NCBI RefSeq assembly: GCF_024793895.1
Contig: NZ_JANUSB010000005.1
Span: 62,001 to 126,000 of the forward strand
DNA: 64,000 nucleotides
From: Serratia sp. AKBS12
GTDB taxonomy: Bacteria; Pseudomonadota; Gammaproteobacteria; Enterobacterales; Enterobacteriaceae
Direction of reading: 5' to 3'
A program made the translations under genes and the position numbers. Positions 51,006 through 61,923 of this stretch are shown piece by piece; the first letter of the stretch is position 1, and the number at the start of each line of letters is the position of its first letter. The notes under the pieces were generated by a model. That model made no database searches. It saw nothing but the letters and a program-made list of their open reading frames with translations, and was not told the origin of the DNA.

Positions 51006-51244
51006 TGGCCAGCCTGTTGCAGGTGCGTGATGCGCTGGCGCTGAACGGCAGCCTGCAGGCGCAGCAGCTTAGCCGTCAGTTGGCGACGCCGTTGCCGCTG
51101 GTGCAGGCGATGCTGGAACGATTGGCCGCAATGGGAAAAATAGAGTGCATTGAACAAAACGACAGCGCCTGCCTGAGCGGTAGTTGCAGACATTGCCCGG
51201 AAAGCCATAAGTGCAATACCGTGCTGTATCGATTGAAGCAGTGA
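51005..51244 (+). CDS. feoC: FeoC, [Fe-S]-dependent feo regulator
   Basis: A 79-residue winged-helix protein (ASLLQVRDALALNGSLQAQQLSRQL) with a C-terminal cysteine cluster (CLSGSCRHCPESHKC) that in Klebsiella FeoC binds an iron-sulfur cluster. Protects FeoB or regulates the operon. Start at 51005 overlaps the feoB stop by one base; an upstream frame to 50996 was not used. Confidence 0.92.
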   Translation: MASLLQVRDALALNGSLQAQQLSRQLATPLPLVQAMLERLAAMGKIECIEQNDSACLSGSCRHCPESHKCNTVLYRLKQ

Positions 51245-51311
51245 ATACGTGCCGGCCAGAAAACCGCTGCATGGCTGCTGGCGTGGGGGGCGTGGAAGCC
51301 GCATAAAATCA

Positions 51312-51335
51312 GAGGCGCCGTTCAGCGCCTCTTTT
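51312..51335. terminator. Terminator between feoC and the DUF1471 gene
   Basis: GAGGCGC (51312-51318) and GCGCCTC (51325-51331) around a 6-nt loop with TTTT after it on plus. It lies between the convergent feoC and 51346 gene and can serve the feo operon; the minus strand side has no long U-run. Confidence 0.8.
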
Positions 51336-51345
51336 ATCAGCCTTG

Positions 51346-51627
51346 TTACTTGTCTTTATACACTTCAGCGGTAGCACTGAATTTGCCGTGCTCGCGACCG
51401 GCGATAACCAGGTAATACTGCCCGCCTTTTTCATCGGCCAGTTTGGACAGTTCCTTTTTGGCATCCATCGGTGACGTGGTTTCTGCCGTGGTGCTCACCG
51501 TGCCGACTTTCTCGTATTTGCCCGGATCTTTTGCCAAATCTTCTTTGGTTAATTCCGTTGCCGCCATCGTGCCAAAAGAAACGGAACCGACAACTAACGC
51601 TGCAACGATCATCTTCAATGATTTCAT
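51346..51627 (-). CDS. DUF1471 (YhcN/BhsA/McbA-type) periplasmic protein
   Basis: A 93-residue secreted protein. Signal peptide MKSLKMIVAALVVGSVSFGTMAA with cleavage near AMAA/TEL, then a compact DUF1471 domain (YEKVGTVSTTAETTSPMDAKKELSKLADEKGGQYYLVIAGREHGKFSATAEVYK in outline). E. coli members are induced by stress and affect biofilm or surface behaviour; which paralogue this corresponds to cannot be told. It is monocistronic, minus strand. Confidence 0.88.
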   Translation of the reverse strand: MKSLKMIVAALVVGSVSFGTMAATELTKEDLAKDPGKYEKVGTVSTTAETTSPMDAKKELSKLADEKGGQYYLVIAGREHGKFSATAEVYKDK

Positions 51628-51764
51628 GACTCAACCTCGCAATGGATAATTTATATGTTATGAAAGCCGTCAAGATTAAATACGCGTAGTTTCAGGTTGC
51701 TGCGCTATCCATGAACCTCGTTGCTTTCCCTGACGAGGCTCATCCCAGAGACGGAACGCCAAAG

Positions 51765-51791
51765 TGAAAAGACCGGGATACGGTCTTTTCA
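51765..51791. terminator. Hairpin downstream of bioH
   Basis: TGAAAAGACCG (51765-51775) and CGGTCTTTTCA (51781-51791) make a perfect 11-bp stem with a 5-nt loop, about 95 bp past the bioH stop on the minus strand. The T-rich 3' arm fits a terminator for bioH, although a clean U-run is lacking. Confidence 0.6.
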
Positions 51792-51883
51792 TTCTGCACC
51801 CCACGTATTTACTCATTAAGTATCGAACAGGTTTGGCTTTTATCCACCCATCGGCAGTTTTTTTTACACAGTTTTGCGCTGGG

Positions 51884-52666
51884 TCAATTCGCTGAGTTAT
51901 CGACAAATTGTTTGATGGTATCGGCAAATTCATCAGGATGAGAAATAAACGGCGCATGGGCGGCCTTGTCGATAATCACCGACCTGCTGGCCGGCACCAG
52001 CTCATCCACCAGCGCTGCTACCTTGCGCGGCACCAGACCATCAAGGTAGCCATAAATGCGCAGCAGCGGCAGTGTCGGCGCCAGTGTGGTCATGGCACGA
52101 CGTAAATCGACCGTACGCAGCATTTCCAATCCGCCGTTGAGCACCTCAACGCTGGGCATCGGCTGATTGAGCACCACCGCCTTCAATGTTCTGGCGTCCT
52201 GCCGGGCGCTGGCGGTACCTAGCGTTTGCAATGTCAGAAAACGCTCCACCGTGCGCTGAAAGTCTTGACTAAGCTGCTGCTGGAAGCCACTCAACACGTT
52301 TGGACGAATGCCTGGCCAACCATCCTCGGCGTGGAAACAGGGCGACGAGGCGACGCCGATCAGACCGCAAGTCCGCTGAGGCTGCGTCAAGGCAATCTGG
52401 CTGGCCACCAGCCCGCCGAGCGACCAGCCCAGCCACCAGGCCTTGGCCGGCGCCTGTTCCAGGACGATCTCGGCCATCTGCTCCAGCGTCAGCGCACCGT
52501 ACCCCTGGCTACGGCCGTACCCCGGCAGATCCAACAGGTGCAGGCGAAAATGCGGCGCCAATCGCGCCAGCGTGCAACCCCAGACCTCGGCATTCAGCCC
52601 CCATCCGTGCAGCAGCACAAGATCGCGATCGCCTTCACCCATTGTTTTCCAGTACAGCGCACTCAT
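51884..52666 (-). CDS. bioH: Pimeloyl-[acyl-carrier protein] methyl ester esterase
   Basis: A 260-residue alpha/beta hydrolase releasing pimeloyl-ACP for biotin synthesis. Nucleophile Ser82 in [12 protein letters not shown] (same position as E. coli), acid in YGYLDGLVP and base in [10 protein letters not shown]. Oxyanion motif LLHGWGLN. Divergent from gntX, as in E. coli. Confidence 0.96.
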   Translation of the reverse strand: MSALYWKTMGEGDRDLVLLHGWGLNAEVWGCTLARLAPHFRLHLLDLPGYGRSQGYGALTLEQMAEIVLEQAPAKAWWLGWSLGGLVASQIALTQPQRTCGLIGVASSPCFHAEDGWPGIRPNVLSGFQQQLSQDFQRTVERFLTLQTLGTASARQDARTLKAVVLNQPMPSVEVLNGGLEMLRTVDLRRAMTTLAPTLPLLRIYGYLDGLVPRKVAALVDELVPASRSVIIDKAAHAPFISHPDEFADTIKQFVDNSAN

Positions 52667-52704
52667 CAGTTATTGTCCTTGTTGACCCGTCATGGAGGAC
52701 CACT

Positions 52705-53388
52705 ATGCTAGCAATCCACAGCCGTTGTTGGCTATGCCGACAACCCTTGCGTCTGGCGAAACAGGGGATTTGCAGCTGTTGCCAACGCCAGTTGCCGCGT
52801 ATTCCGCTCTGCTGCCCCCGTTGCGGTTTGCCGTCCGGCGACGCCCGGCTGCCCTGCGGCCGCTGTTTGCTAACGCCGCCACCGTGGCACGCATTGGTGT
52901 TTGCCGGCGATTATGCCAGTCCGTACCGCCAGTTGATTGGTCGTTTCAAATTCCGCCGTGCGCCCGAACTGGCGCCGGTGCTGGCTCGATTATTGTTGTT
53001 GCGCTGGCTGCAAGCGCACCGAGAGCAATATCTGAACAGACCGGAGGTGATTTTGGCGGTACCCTTACATCATCGACGCTGCTGGCGTCGCGGGTATAAT
53101 CAAGGCGATTTACTGGCCCGGCCGCTGGCACGCTGGCTGGGCTGCGAATATCGACCGGCGGCGCTGGAGCGTGTGCGATCCACCGCGCCACAGCGGCAGC
53201 TGAGCGCACATCTCCGCCGGCGCAATCTGCGCGCCGCCTTTCGCTGCCACGAGGATCTGGCCGGCAAGCACGTCGCCTTGCTGGACGATGTGCTCACCAC
53301 CGGCAGTACGGTGGCGGCGATCGCTACCCTGTTACAGGCGCAGGGCGTGGCGTCGTTGCAGATATGGTGTATTTGCCGCACATTGTAG
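52705..53388 (+). CDS. gntX: ComF-family protein GntX
   Basis: A 227-residue protein with an N-terminal zinc-binding region rich in CxxC pairs (CWLCRQPL, CSCCQR, CCPRCGLPSG) and a C-terminal phosphoribosyltransferase-like domain with the PRPP motif VALLDDVLTTGSTVAAIA. Related to competence protein ComF; required in E. coli for growth on DNA. Start at ATG 52705 with GGAGG six bases upstream; the open frame back to 52300 lies over bioH and was rejected. Confidence 0.92.
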   Translation: MLAIHSRCWLCRQPLRLAKQGICSCCQRQLPRIPLCCPRCGLPSGDARLPCGRCLLTPPPWHALVFAGDYASPYRQLIGRFKFRRAPELAPVLARLLLLRWLQAHREQYLNRPEVILAVPLHHRRCWRRGYNQGDLLARPLARWLGCEYRPAALERVRSTAPQRQLSAHLRRRNLRAAFRCHEDLAGKHVALLDDVLTTGSTVAAIATLLQAQGVASLQIWCICRTL

Positions 53389-53446
53389 TACTCCGGCAAT
53401 GGGCGTATTATAACCTACTATAGAAGTCAACTATTGAGCTAATGCT

Positions 53447-54022
53447 ATGATTCGTATAACAGATGCTGCACAGGAACACTTTGCCAAACTGCTGGCAAAC
53501 CAAGAGGAAGGCACCCAAATCCGCGTATTCGTGATTAATCCGGGTACCCCTACCGCCGAATGCGGTGTCTCTTATTGCCCGCCGGACGCCGTAGAAGCCA
53601 CCGACACCGAACTGAAGTTCGACAAACTGTCGGCCTACGTTGACGAGCTGAGCGCGCCGTATCTGGAAGACGCCGAAATCGACTTCGTGACCGATCAGCT
53701 GGGTTCCCAGCTGACGCTGAAGGCCCCAAACGCCAAAATGCGTAAAGTGGACGAGAACGCCCCGCTGATGGAGCGCGTGGAATATGTGCTGCAATCGCAG
53801 ATCAATCCACAGTTGGCTGGCCATGGCGGCCGCGTCACCCTGATGGAAATTACCGAAGACGGTCTGGCGATCCTGCAATTCGGCGGTGGCTGCAACGGCT
53901 GTTCAATGGTCGATGTAACCCTGAAGGAAGGCATCGAGAAAGAACTGCTGCAAAAATTCCCGGAACTGAAAGGCGTGCGCGATTTGACCGAGCACCAACG
54001 CGGCGAACATTCATATTACTGA
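53447..54022 (+). CDS. nfuA: Fe-S biogenesis protein NfuA
   Basis: A 191-residue [4Fe-4S] carrier. The N-terminal degenerate A-type domain ([28 protein letters not shown]) lacks the usual cysteine triad, and the C-terminal Nfu domain has [17 protein letters not shown] with the cluster CxxC. Delivers clusters under oxidative or iron stress. Follows gntX by 58 bp. Confidence 0.96.
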   Translation: MIRITDAAQEHFAKLLANQEEGTQIRVFVINPGTPTAECGVSYCPPDAVEATDTELKFDKLSAYVDELSAPYLEDAEIDFVTDQLGSQLTLKAPNAKMRKVDENAPLMERVEYVLQSQINPQLAGHGGRVTLMEITEDGLAILQFGGGCNGCSMVDVTLKEGIEKELLQKFPELKGVRDLTEHQRGEHSYY

Positions 54023-54032
54023 TGCGCCAACC

Positions 54033-54059
54033 GGCTCCCCCTGCCCGCCAGAGGGAGCC
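54033..54059. terminator. Hairpin between convergent nfuA and malQ
   Basis: GGCTCCC (54033-54039) and GGGAGCC (54053-54059) with a 13-nt loop lie between the two stops. T-runs are absent, so termination strength is uncertain. Confidence 0.5.
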
Positions 54060-54066
54060 CGATCCG

Positions 54067-56154
54067 CTAGCCTACCGAGACTTTCCTGCGTCGCTTGTCC
54101 AAATCCTTTAACAGGCGATTCACCTGCCTATCGGCAAACATCTCCTCCAGCGTATGGCTGAGTTTGCGCCGCCAGTTAGGGTATTGCGTACTGGTACCGG
54201 GGATATTTACCGGGTCCGCCATGTCCAGCCAGTCTTCCGGTTGCAGACCCAGTAACGCACTGGCGCTGTCCGCCACGTAGCGCTGCAGGCCACGATTCAA
54301 CAACGGACTCATGGCCAGCAACGCCGCTTTCTTACCGACCTTCTGCGGCACGCAGCCATAGTGATGCAACCCGTCCAGCAGACCCTGTTTGGCACGTTCA
54401 CGATCGGCGTACAGCTCGGTCAGGATATCGGCGTCCGGATACAGCCCCAGCGAAGCGCCCAACCGTAAATCCCCGCTCTGCCAATAACCGCGCAGGGTCG
54501 GCAAGTCATGGGTGGTTATGGTGGCCATTGCCTGCATCGGATAAGTCTGCGGCGCACGGAACCGGTTTTCGCCATCGCGCTCAAAGTACAAGACCTTGTA
54601 AGAGTACACCCCGCTGTCGCGCAGTTTGCCAACGATTTCTACCGGCACGGTGCCTAAATCCTCGCCGATAACCATGCAGCGATGGCGCTGACTTTCCAAA
54701 GCCAATACCGCCAGCAGGTCATCTACCGGGTATTGCACGTAAGCGCCCCGATCGGCGGTTTCGCCGTACGGGATCCACCATAAGCGTAACAGCGCCATGA
54801 CGTGATCGATGCGCAGCGCGCCGCAGCTGGTCATGTTGGCGCGCAGTAAATCGATAAACGGCTGATAGCCACGCGCCGCCATCACGTGCGGATCCATCGG
54901 CGGTAAGCCCCAGTTTTGCCCCAGCGGGCCAAGAATGTCCGGTGGAGCACCAACCGATACTTGCAGACAATACAGTTCGCGTTCGCACCAGGTTTCCGCT
55001 CCCCCTTCCGCCACGCCAACCGCCAAATCACGATACAGGCCAATCGGCATCCGCTGTTGCCGGCTCTGTTCGAAGCATTCGGCAAACTGACTGGCGGCAA
55101 GCCATTGCAGCCACAGGTAAAAACTCACTTCATCCTGATGCTGCTGGCAGAACTGCGCCACGGCTTCGCCGTTACCCTGCCGATAACGTTCCGGCCAGGC
55201 GGGCCAGCCCCACAGGCCGCTGTCCTGTTGACAAAGATGGGCATGCAGTGCGTCAAACGACGCCTGCTGGTACAGGCTGCTGCCTCCTTCGGCAACAAAT
55301 CTCTCAAACGCCTGTTTCTGTGGATCTGCGGCGTTACGCGCCTGGAACAGCGGGAAGGCCAGTTTCAACGCCGCCAATTTCAATCGGGTGACCGTGGCGT
55401 AATCTACCCAGTCACTGGCGCGGGCTGTCGCCAGTTGCTGCTGGGTCGAGGCGCTCTGCCACCATTGCTGTGCTGCGGCGCTGCGTTGGAAATCCTCAAC
55501 CACGTTGACATCGATATACAGCACATTCAGCCAGCGCCGCGATGACGGGCTGTACGGGCTGGCACTTTCCGGGCAGGCCGGATAAAGCGCATGAATCGGG
55601 TTCAAGCCGACAAACGCCCCGCCGCGTTCGCCCACTTCGTTCACCATGCGGCGCAAGTCGCCAAAATCGCCTATGCCCCAGTTACGATCGGAACGCAGCG
55701 TGTAAAGCTGCACGCAGGCCCCCCACAGCTTCTTTCCCGTCAGCAGCGCATCAGGTTCATAACAGCGTTTGGGAGCGACAATCAGACGGCAGGGCCAGGC
55801 CTTTTCTCCCTGGCTCAACGTCAGTTGGTGATAGCCCGTTGGCAGTTCTCCCCCTGGTAACGTCAACGTCTTACGCGCGCTGGCGCGCCCCTGCAAACGG
55901 CTACCGTCTTCGCGTATCAGCTCCCAGTGGTATTCGCCGCTGCCGGCCAGGGGCAGTACGATAGGATTACCCTGATAAAACACTTTCACTACCGGCAGCG
56001 GCGCATCAACCACCGGCACCACGGTACGGCTCATGGCATCCAGCAGCTTGCGCTTGGTTTCCTGCGCAATCGCCTGCCGCGTACCATGTGCATTGATATA
56101 ATCGGCGGCAATGCCCGCCTGGGCCGCAGCCTGATCGATCCGTTTGCGCTCCAT
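54067..56154 (-). CDS. malQ: 4-alpha-glucanotransferase (amylomaltase)
   Basis: A 695-residue GH77 enzyme that disproportionates maltodextrins. Recognisable: GIGDFGDLRRMVNEVGERGG, SASPYSPSSRRWLN, ALRIDHVMALLRLWWIP (nucleophile Asp), MVIGEDLGTVP (acid/base Glu) and TTHDLPTLRGYW. It follows malP by nine bases in the malPQ operon. Confidence 0.96.
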   Translation of the reverse strand: MERKRIDQAAAQAGIAADYINAHGTRQAIAQETKRKLLDAMSRTVVPVVDAPLPVVKVFYQGNPIVLPLAGSGEYHWELIREDGSRLQGRASARKTLTLPGGELPTGYHQLTLSQGEKAWPCRLIVAPKRCYEPDALLTGKKLWGACVQLYTLRSDRNWGIGDFGDLRRMVNEVGERGGAFVGLNPIHALYPACPESASPYSPSSRRWLNVLYIDVNVVEDFQRSAAAQQWWQSASTQQQLATARASDWVDYATVTRLKLAALKLAFPLFQARNAADPQKQAFERFVAEGGSSLYQQASFDALHAHLCQQDSGLWGWPAWPERYRQGNGEAVAQFCQQHQDEVSFYLWLQWLAASQFAECFEQSRQQRMPIGLYRDLAVGVAEGGAETWCERELYCLQVSVGAPPDILGPLGQNWGLPPMDPHVMAARGYQPFIDLLRANMTSCGALRIDHVMALLRLWWIPYGETADRGAYVQYPVDDLLAVLALESQRHRCMVIGEDLGTVPVEIVGKLRDSGVYSYKVLYFERDGENRFRAPQTYPMQAMATITTHDLPTLRGYWQSGDLRLGASLGLYPDADILTELYADRERAKQGLLDGLHHYGCVPQKVGKKAALLAMSPLLNRGLQRYVADSASALLGLQPEDWLDMADPVNIPGTSTQYPNWRRKLSHTLEEMFADRQVNRLLKDLDKRRRKVSVG

Positions 56155-56163
56155 TCGCTCTCC

Positions 56164-58569
56164 TTAACGCTTGGCTTGCCAGATTCGCTGCTGATAATCG
56201 CGAATCGAACGATCCGAGCTGAACATCCCCACACGCGCGGTATTCAAAATGGCGCGACGCGTCCATTCATCACTATCGCGGTAGAGTTCATCAACCCGCC
56301 GCTGCGCCTGGCAATACGAGGCGAAGTCCGCCAGCACCAGATACGGATCGCCGCCTTCCAGCAGACTGTGCAGCATCATGTCGAACGCCTTCTTGTCGCC
56401 ATGGCTGAATGCACCGCTGGCCAGTTCATCGAGTATCGTCTTCAGATGCTTGTCTTTTTTACGGTAGCTCAGCGGGTTATAGCCTTGTGCCAACAGCGCC
56501 TTCACCTGTTCGACCGTATTGCCGAAAATGAAAATATTGTCTTCGCCAACCTGCTCGGCGATCTCCACGTTGGCGCCGTCCAGCGTGCCGACCGTCAACG
56601 CGCCGTTCAGCGCCAGCTTCATGTTGCCGGTGCCGGAAGCCTCTTTACCGGCGGTAGAAATCTGCTCGGAGATGTCGGCCGCCGGGATCATCAGTTCCGC
56701 TACCGAAACGCGATAATCAGGAATGAACGCCACCTTCAAACGATCCTTGACCAGCGGATCGTTGTTGATCTTCTCGGCGGCCTGGTTGATCGCATAAATA
56801 ATGTTCTTGGCCAGATAGTAGCCCGGCGCTGCCTTGGCGCCAAACAGGAATACGCGCGGCACCATGTCCAGGTTCGGCTCATCGCGCAATTGGCGATACA
56901 GCGACAGGATGTGCAGCAGGTTGAGGTGCTGACGCTTGTATTCATGCAGGCGTTTGATCTGCACATCAAAAATGGCGTCCGGGTTGAGCGTCAAACCCAT
57001 CACACCGTGCACGTAGTTTGCCAGTGCCACTTTGTTATCACGCTTGATCTGCCGGTATTTTTGCCGGAACGCCGCGTCGTCGGCGTATTTTTCCAACCCT
57101 TTCAACGCGTCCAGATCGTTTGCCCACTCAACCTTCAGGGTATCGTCAATCAGCCCCGACAGTGCGGGGTTGCACTGCTTCAGCCAGCGGCGTGGCGTAA
57201 TGCCGTTGGTGACGTTATGAAACTTGTTTGGCCACAGCTGGTAGTATTCCGGGAATAAATCCTTCACCACCAGATCCGAGTGCAGCTGTGCGACACCGTT
57301 TACCGCAAAACCGCTGACCACGCACAGGTTCGCCATCCGCACCTGTTTGTTGTGATGCACTGCCAGCTTGGCCCACACCGCGTCATCACCCGGCCAGTGT
57401 TTGGCGACCAGTTTCTTGAAATTGGCATTGATCTGCTTGATGATCGAAAAATGGCGTGGCAACAGGCTGCGTACCAGCTTTTCATCCCAGCATTCAAGCG
57501 CTTCCGGCATCAGGGTATGGTTGGTATAGGCAAAGGTGTTGCTGGTGATCGCCCAGGCGGCATCCCATGTCATCTGGTGTTCATCCAGCAGGATACGCAG
57601 CATTTCCGGGATGGCGATAGTGGGGTGGGTATCATTCAGCTGAATCACTTCGTATTTCGGCAAATCTTCGATTTTTCGCCCGGCCTGATGATGCCGGCGC
57701 AGAATATCTGCCACCGAACAGGCGCACTGGAAGTACTGCTGCATCAAACGCAGGCGTTTGCCGGCCTGATGGTTGTCATTCGGGTACAGCACCTTGGTCA
57801 GCTTGGCCGCCTCGCAGCCCTGTTTTTCCGCTTGCAGGAACTTGCCGTCGTTAAAGTCGCCCAGGTCGAACGGATGCGGGTGGCTCGCCTGCCACAGGCG
57901 CAGCGGCTGGCTGACGCCGTTGCGATAACCGAGAACCGGCAGGTCCCAGGCTTCGCCGCGCAGGGTCAGCGCCGGATGCCACAGTTCGCGGCCATCGGCC
58001 AGTTTTTCCAGCTTGCCGCCGACGCCGACATCCACTGCCAGTGCAGAGTTATGCTGGAACCACGGGTAACGCTCGCGCTGCCAGTCATCCGGCGCTTCCT
58101 GCTGCTTACCGTCCTGGAAGGACTGGCGGAACAGGCCGTATTGATAATTCAGACCATAGCCGGTCGCCGGCTGTTCTACCGTCGCCATTGAATCGAGGAA
58201 GCAGGCAGCCAAACGCCCCAGCCCACCGTTGCCCAATGCCGGATCGGTCTCTTGTTCAAGCAGGTCGGCCAGCTGTACACCCTGCTCCGCCAGCGCCCCG
58301 GCCACCGTGTCATACCAGCCCAGGTTGATCAGATTGTTGGCGGTCAGACGTCCAATCAGAAATTCCATCGAAATATAATTCACATGGCGCATTGATGTGG
58401 CCTTGCTGCGCGGTGCCGGCTGCGCCGCCAACTGTTCGGCCAGCGCGCGGCTGACCGCTTGCCACCACTGCTGCTGGGTCATCTGCTGGGCGGAACTCAG
58501 GCCGAATTGCTGCCACTGGCGGGTCAATGCTGCCAGGAAAACGTCCTTTTTAAGCGTAGACTGTGACAT
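56164..58569 (-). CDS. malP: Maltodextrin phosphorylase
   Basis: A 801-residue GT35 phosphorylase releasing glucose 1-phosphate from maltodextrins. The pyridoxal-phosphate lysine lies in [20 protein letters not shown]; other landmarks are [24 protein letters not shown] and [13 protein letters not shown]. Start at 58569 ([11 protein letters not shown]) by homology; the open frame goes to 58602. Leads malPQ, with MalT boxes upstream. Confidence 0.96.
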   Translation of the reverse strand: MSQSTLKKDVFLAALTRQWQQFGLSSAQQMTQQQWWQAVSRALAEQLAAQPAPRSKATSMRHVNYISMEFLIGRLTANNLINLGWYDTVAGALAEQGVQLADLLEQETDPALGNGGLGRLAACFLDSMATVEQPATGYGLNYQYGLFRQSFQDGKQQEAPDDWQRERYPWFQHNSALAVDVGVGGKLEKLADGRELWHPALTLRGEAWDLPVLGYRNGVSQPLRLWQASHPHPFDLGDFNDGKFLQAEKQGCEAAKLTKVLYPNDNHQAGKRLRLMQQYFQCACSVADILRRHHQAGRKIEDLPKYEVIQLNDTHPTIAIPEMLRILLDEHQMTWDAAWAITSNTFAYTNHTLMPEALECWDEKLVRSLLPRHFSIIKQINANFKKLVAKHWPGDDAVWAKLAVHHNKQVRMANLCVVSGFAVNGVAQLHSDLVVKDLFPEYYQLWPNKFHNVTNGITPRRWLKQCNPALSGLIDDTLKVEWANDLDALKGLEKYADDAAFRQKYRQIKRDNKVALANYVHGVMGLTLNPDAIFDVQIKRLHEYKRQHLNLLHILSLYRQLRDEPNLDMVPRVFLFGAKAAPGYYLAKNIIYAINQAAEKINNDPLVKDRLKVAFIPDYRVSVAELMIPAADISEQISTAGKEASGTGNMKLALNGALTVGTLDGANVEIAEQVGEDNIFIFGNTVEQVKALLAQGYNPLSYRKKDKHLKTILDELASGAFSHGDKKAFDMMLHSLLEGGDPYLVLADFASYCQAQRRVDELYRDSDEWTRRAILNTARVGMFSSDRSIRDYQQRIWQAKR

Positions 58570-58637
58570 AAGAGAACTCTCTGCTCTGTAGAAGTGTGCC
58601 AATTTTTCGCTATCCTGCCGGGAGGAACGCGACAGGG

Positions 58638-58671
58638 CATCATCCCGCCTGGGGATTAGCTGGGGAGGAGA
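58638..58671. promoter_or_regulatory. MalT box cluster of malPQ
   Basis: Compared with the MalT box GGGGA(T/G)GAGG: GGGGAGGAGA at 58662-58671 (9 of 10) and GGGGATTAGC at 58651-58660 (8 of 10) on plus, and CGGGATGATG at 58638-58647 on minus (8 of 10). Their clustering close to malP fits activation by MalT bound to maltotriose. Confidence 0.6.
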
Positions 58672-58894
58672 GTTGGGGCGTAGTCAGAAGTGTGATCTCA
58701 GGCACTTTTTACCCCTCAGCAAGCAATGAGACAGCCCTAAAACGTCTATATCGCCACCGGCGATCAAAGTGTAGTCGCTTTAGCCCCCTTCCCGAAACGG
58801 CACATCATTTAACTTGCCAGGCGATTAACACAGAACGGTATTTTTGCCGGTCGATTTACACCGAACGCCATAACGCCACCGATATGTAAAAAAG

Positions 58895-58910
58895 TGTGAT
58901 CGACTGCAAC
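58895..58910 (+). promoter_or_regulatory. Probable CRP site of malT
   Basis: TGTGATCGACTGCAAC has a perfect left half-site and the same TGTGA-N6-GCAA shape as the known CRP site of E. coli malT. A second TGTGA-N6-GCACT site is at 58691-58706, closer to malP. Confidence 0.55.
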
Positions 58911-58967
58911 TTACCGCCAAGCGAAAGCGTAAGCTTGTTGCAATACGTCTGGCGTTGTCAGAAGTTA

Positions 58968-59015
58968 AACGGGGTGATTAATTACGAACCCTGAAATAAT
59001 TAATCTCGCCCCGTT
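58968..59015. repeat. Long inverted repeat in the malT leader
   Basis: Arms AACGGGG (58968-58974) plus ATTAATTA (58977-58984) pair with TAATTAAT (58997-59004) plus CCCCGTT (59009-59015), 15 bp in all with small internal bulges and a 12-nt loop. It lies 75 bp before the malT start and would fold strongly in RNA. Confidence 0.75.
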
Positions 59016-59089
59016 CCCGACAGGTAAAAAGCAACGCTGCCTGCGGGCTGGTTTCGGCGGCGGGAACCGCGCATTGACTCTGGAATACT

Positions 59090-61804
59090 ATGCTGATCCC
59101 ATCAAAATTGAGCCGCCCGGTACGGCTGCAAAATACCGTGGTACGCGATCGTCTGTTGGCCAAGCTGAGCGGTGCGGCGAACTATCGCCTGACGTTGGTC
59201 AATTGCCCGGCAGGTTATGGGAAAACCACGTTAATTGCCCAATGGGCGGCCGGCAAGGCGGATCTCGGCTGGTATTCCCTGGACGAAAGTGACAACCAGC
59301 CGGAGCGTTTCGCCAGCTACCTGATTGCCGCCTTGCAGCAGGCGTCCGGTGGACACTGCGTCAAAAGCGAAGCGCTGAGCCAAAAACATCAATACGCCAG
59401 TTTGTCGGCGCTGTTTGGTCAGGTGTTTATCGAACTGGCCGAATGGCACCAGCCGCTGTACCTGGTGATTGATGACTATCACCTGATCACCAATGACGTC
59501 ATCCACGAAGCGATGCGCTTTTTCCTGCGCCATCAGCCGGAAAACCTGTCGCTGATCCTGCTGTCACGCACCCTGCCACCGCTCGGAATTGCCAACCTGC
59601 GCGTGCGCGATCAACTGCTGGAGCTCGGCACGCCGCTGCTGGCATTTACCCATCAGGAAGCCAAACAGTTCTTTGACTGCCGCCTTAGCGCACCACTGGA
59701 ACAGCATGACAGCAGCCGACTGTGTGACGAGGTCGAAGGCTGGGCCACCGCATTACAACTGATCGCGCTTTCCGCACGCCAGTCCAGCTCCTCCGCGCAC
59801 CAGTCCGCCAAGCGACTGGCCGGGCTGAATGCCAGCCACCTGTCGGACTATCTGGTCGATGAGGTGCTTGATCGCGTGGACGCCGAAGCGCGCGCCTTCC
59901 TGCTGCGCTGTTCGGTGTTGCGCTCAATGAACGACGCGCTGATTGTACGCCTGACCGGCGAAGACAACGGCCAGCAGCGACTGGAGGAGCTGGAACGCCA
60001 GGGAATGTTTATCCATCGCATGGATGATACCGGCGAATGGTTCTGCTTCCATCCGCTGTTTGCCACCTTTTTGCGGCAGCGTTGCCAGTGGGAACTGGCA
60101 CTAGAGCTACCGGGGCTGCATCGTGCCGCCGCCGAAGGCTGGCTGGCGCTCGGTTATCCGGCCGAAGCTATCCACCATGCGCTGGCGGCCAGCGACGTCA
60201 GCATGCTGCGCGACATTCTGTTACAACACGCCTGGGCGCTGTTCCATCGCAGCGAACTGGCGTTACTGGAAGAGTGCCTGAACGCATTACCTTACGATCG
60301 GCTGATTCAGAGCCCGAAACTGGCGCTGCTGCAAGCCTGGCTGGCGCAGAGTCAGCACCGTTACATTGAGGTGAATACCCAGCTTGAGCGCGCCGAACAG
60401 GCCATGCGCGATCGGCAGATCACCGTCGACCAGACGCTGCGTGCCGAATTCGACGCGCTGCGCGCGCAGGTGGCAATCAACGCCGGCAAGCCGGAAGAAG
60501 CGGAACGGTTGGCAACCGAAGCGCTGAAGTTCCTGCCGTTGTCGAGCTATTACAGCCGCATTGTCGCCACCTCGGTAACCGGTGAAATTCATCACTGCAA
60601 AGGTGAATTGGCACGCGCGCTGCCAATGATGCAGCAAACCGAACAGATGGCGCGCCGTCATCAGGCTTTCCATTACGCGCTGTGGGCCCTGCTGCAGCAG
60701 AGTGAAATCCTGATTGCCCAAGGCTTCTTGCAGGCGGCCTATGAAACGCAGGACAAGGCATTCGAACTGGTGCGCGAACAGCATCTGGAACAGTTGCCGA
60801 TGCATGAATTCCTGCTGCGCATTCGCGCGCAGGTGTTATGGTCATGGTCGCGGCTTGACGAAGCCGAAGACGCAGCCCGTCAGGGGCTATCGATTCTCGC
60901 CAACTATCAGCCGCAACAGCAGTTGCAGTGCATCGCCATGCTGGCGAAATGTTCACTGGCACGCGGCGATCTGGATAACGCCCACGCCCATCTGCAACGC
61001 TGCGAAGCGCTGCTGCATGGCACTCAATATCACCGCGACTGGCTGACCAACGCCGATAAGCCACGGGTGATCCTATGGCAGATGACCGGAGATACCGCCG
61101 CTGCGGCCAACTGGCTGCGCCACGCGGAAAAACCGGGCATGGCGGATAACCACTTCCTGCAGGGCCAGTGGCGCAACATCGCCCGCGTACAGATCCTGCT
61201 GGGCCAATATGACGAAGCCGAAGTGGTGCTGGACGAACTGAATGACAATGCACGTCGACTGCGGCTGGTCAGCGATCTTAATCGCAACCTGTTGCTAAGC
61301 AACCAGCTTTATTGGCAGATGGAGCGCAAAAGCGATGCGCAACGCGTGTTGATCGAGGCCCTGTCGCTGGCCAATCGCACCGGCTTTATCAGCCATTTCG
61401 TGATTGAAGGCGAAGCCATGGCGCAGCAGTTGCGCCAACTGATCCAACTGAATACGCTGCCAGAGCTGGAACAGCACCGCGCGCAGCGTATCCTGCGTGA
61501 TATCAACCAACACCATCGGCACAAGTTCGCGCATTTTGACGAAAACTTCGTCGATAAGCTGTTAACGCACCCGCAGGTGCCGGAACTGATCCGCACCAGC
61601 CCACTGACCCAGCGTGAATGGCAGGTGCTGGGGCTGATCTATTCCGGCTACAGTAACGATCAGATTGCCGGTGAACTGGCGGTCGCCGCCACCACCATCA
61701 AAACGCACATCCGCAACCTGTATCAGAAACTGGGCGTGGCCCATCGTCAGGAAGCGGTGCAGCAGGCCCAGCAGTTACTGAAAATGATGGGTTATGGCGC
61801 CTGA
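59090..61804 (+). CDS. malT: Maltose regulon activator MalT
   Basis: A 904-residue STAND-class activator. P-loop [17 protein letters not shown] near residue 39, Walker [11 protein letters not shown] near residue 125, a long helical TPR-like sensor region for maltotriose, and a C-terminal LuxR-type HTH ([25 protein letters not shown]...[15 protein letters not shown] in outline). Start [11 protein letters not shown] as in E. coli. Divergent from malPQ. Confidence 0.96.
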   Translation: MLIPSKLSRPVRLQNTVVRDRLLAKLSGAANYRLTLVNCPAGYGKTTLIAQWAAGKADLGWYSLDESDNQPERFASYLIAALQQASGGHCVKSEALSQKHQYASLSALFGQVFIELAEWHQPLYLVIDDYHLITNDVIHEAMRFFLRHQPENLSLILLSRTLPPLGIANLRVRDQLLELGTPLLAFTHQEAKQFFDCRLSAPLEQHDSSRLCDEVEGWATALQLIALSARQSSSSAHQSAKRLAGLNASHLSDYLVDEVLDRVDAEARAFLLRCSVLRSMNDALIVRLTGEDNGQQRLEELERQGMFIHRMDDTGEWFCFHPLFATFLRQRCQWELALELPGLHRAAAEGWLALGYPAEAIHHALAASDVSMLRDILLQHAWALFHRSELALLEECLNALPYDRLIQSPKLALLQAWLAQSQHRYIEVNTQLERAEQAMRDRQITVDQTLRAEFDALRAQVAINAGKPEEAERLATEALKFLPLSSYYSRIVATSVTGEIHHCKGELARALPMMQQTEQMARRHQAFHYALWALLQQSEILIAQGFLQAAYETQDKAFELVREQHLEQLPMHEFLLRIRAQVLWSWSRLDEAEDAARQGLSILANYQPQQQLQCIAMLAKCSLARGDLDNAHAHLQRCEALLHGTQYHRDWLTNADKPRVILWQMTGDTAAAANWLRHAEKPGMADNHFLQGQWRNIARVQILLGQYDEAEVVLDELNDNARRLRLVSDLNRNLLLSNQLYWQMERKSDAQRVLIEALSLANRTGFISHFVIEGEAMAQQLRQLIQLNTLPELEQHRAQRILRDINQHHRHKFAHFDENFVDKLLTHPQVPELIRTSPLTQREWQVLGLIYSGYSNDQIAGELAVAATTIKTHIRNLYQKLGVAHRQEAVQQAQQLLKMMGYGA

Positions 61805-61923
61805 CAACCCGCAAGTCGGCCGAGGAGCGGCGGTGGATATAAAACCTTAATAACGCTCTGGTCTTAAATGGCGCAGATTTAGATACAATAGCAGCGTCCC
61901 CCATTAAAAGGCAGTCGGAAGTC

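Larger units (their letters stand above)
58570..59089. other. Divergent malP-malT control region
   Basis: 520 bp with MalT-box-like sequences near malP, CRP-like sites at 58691-58706 and 58895-58910, and a long inverted repeat (58968-59015) in the presumed malT leader. Nothing coding is supported. Confidence 0.6.

Noticed and set aside
52300-52704. Long N-terminal extension of gntX
   Set aside because: It lies antisense to bioH and resembles no ComF protein; ATG 52705 has a good ribosome site and gives the family length.
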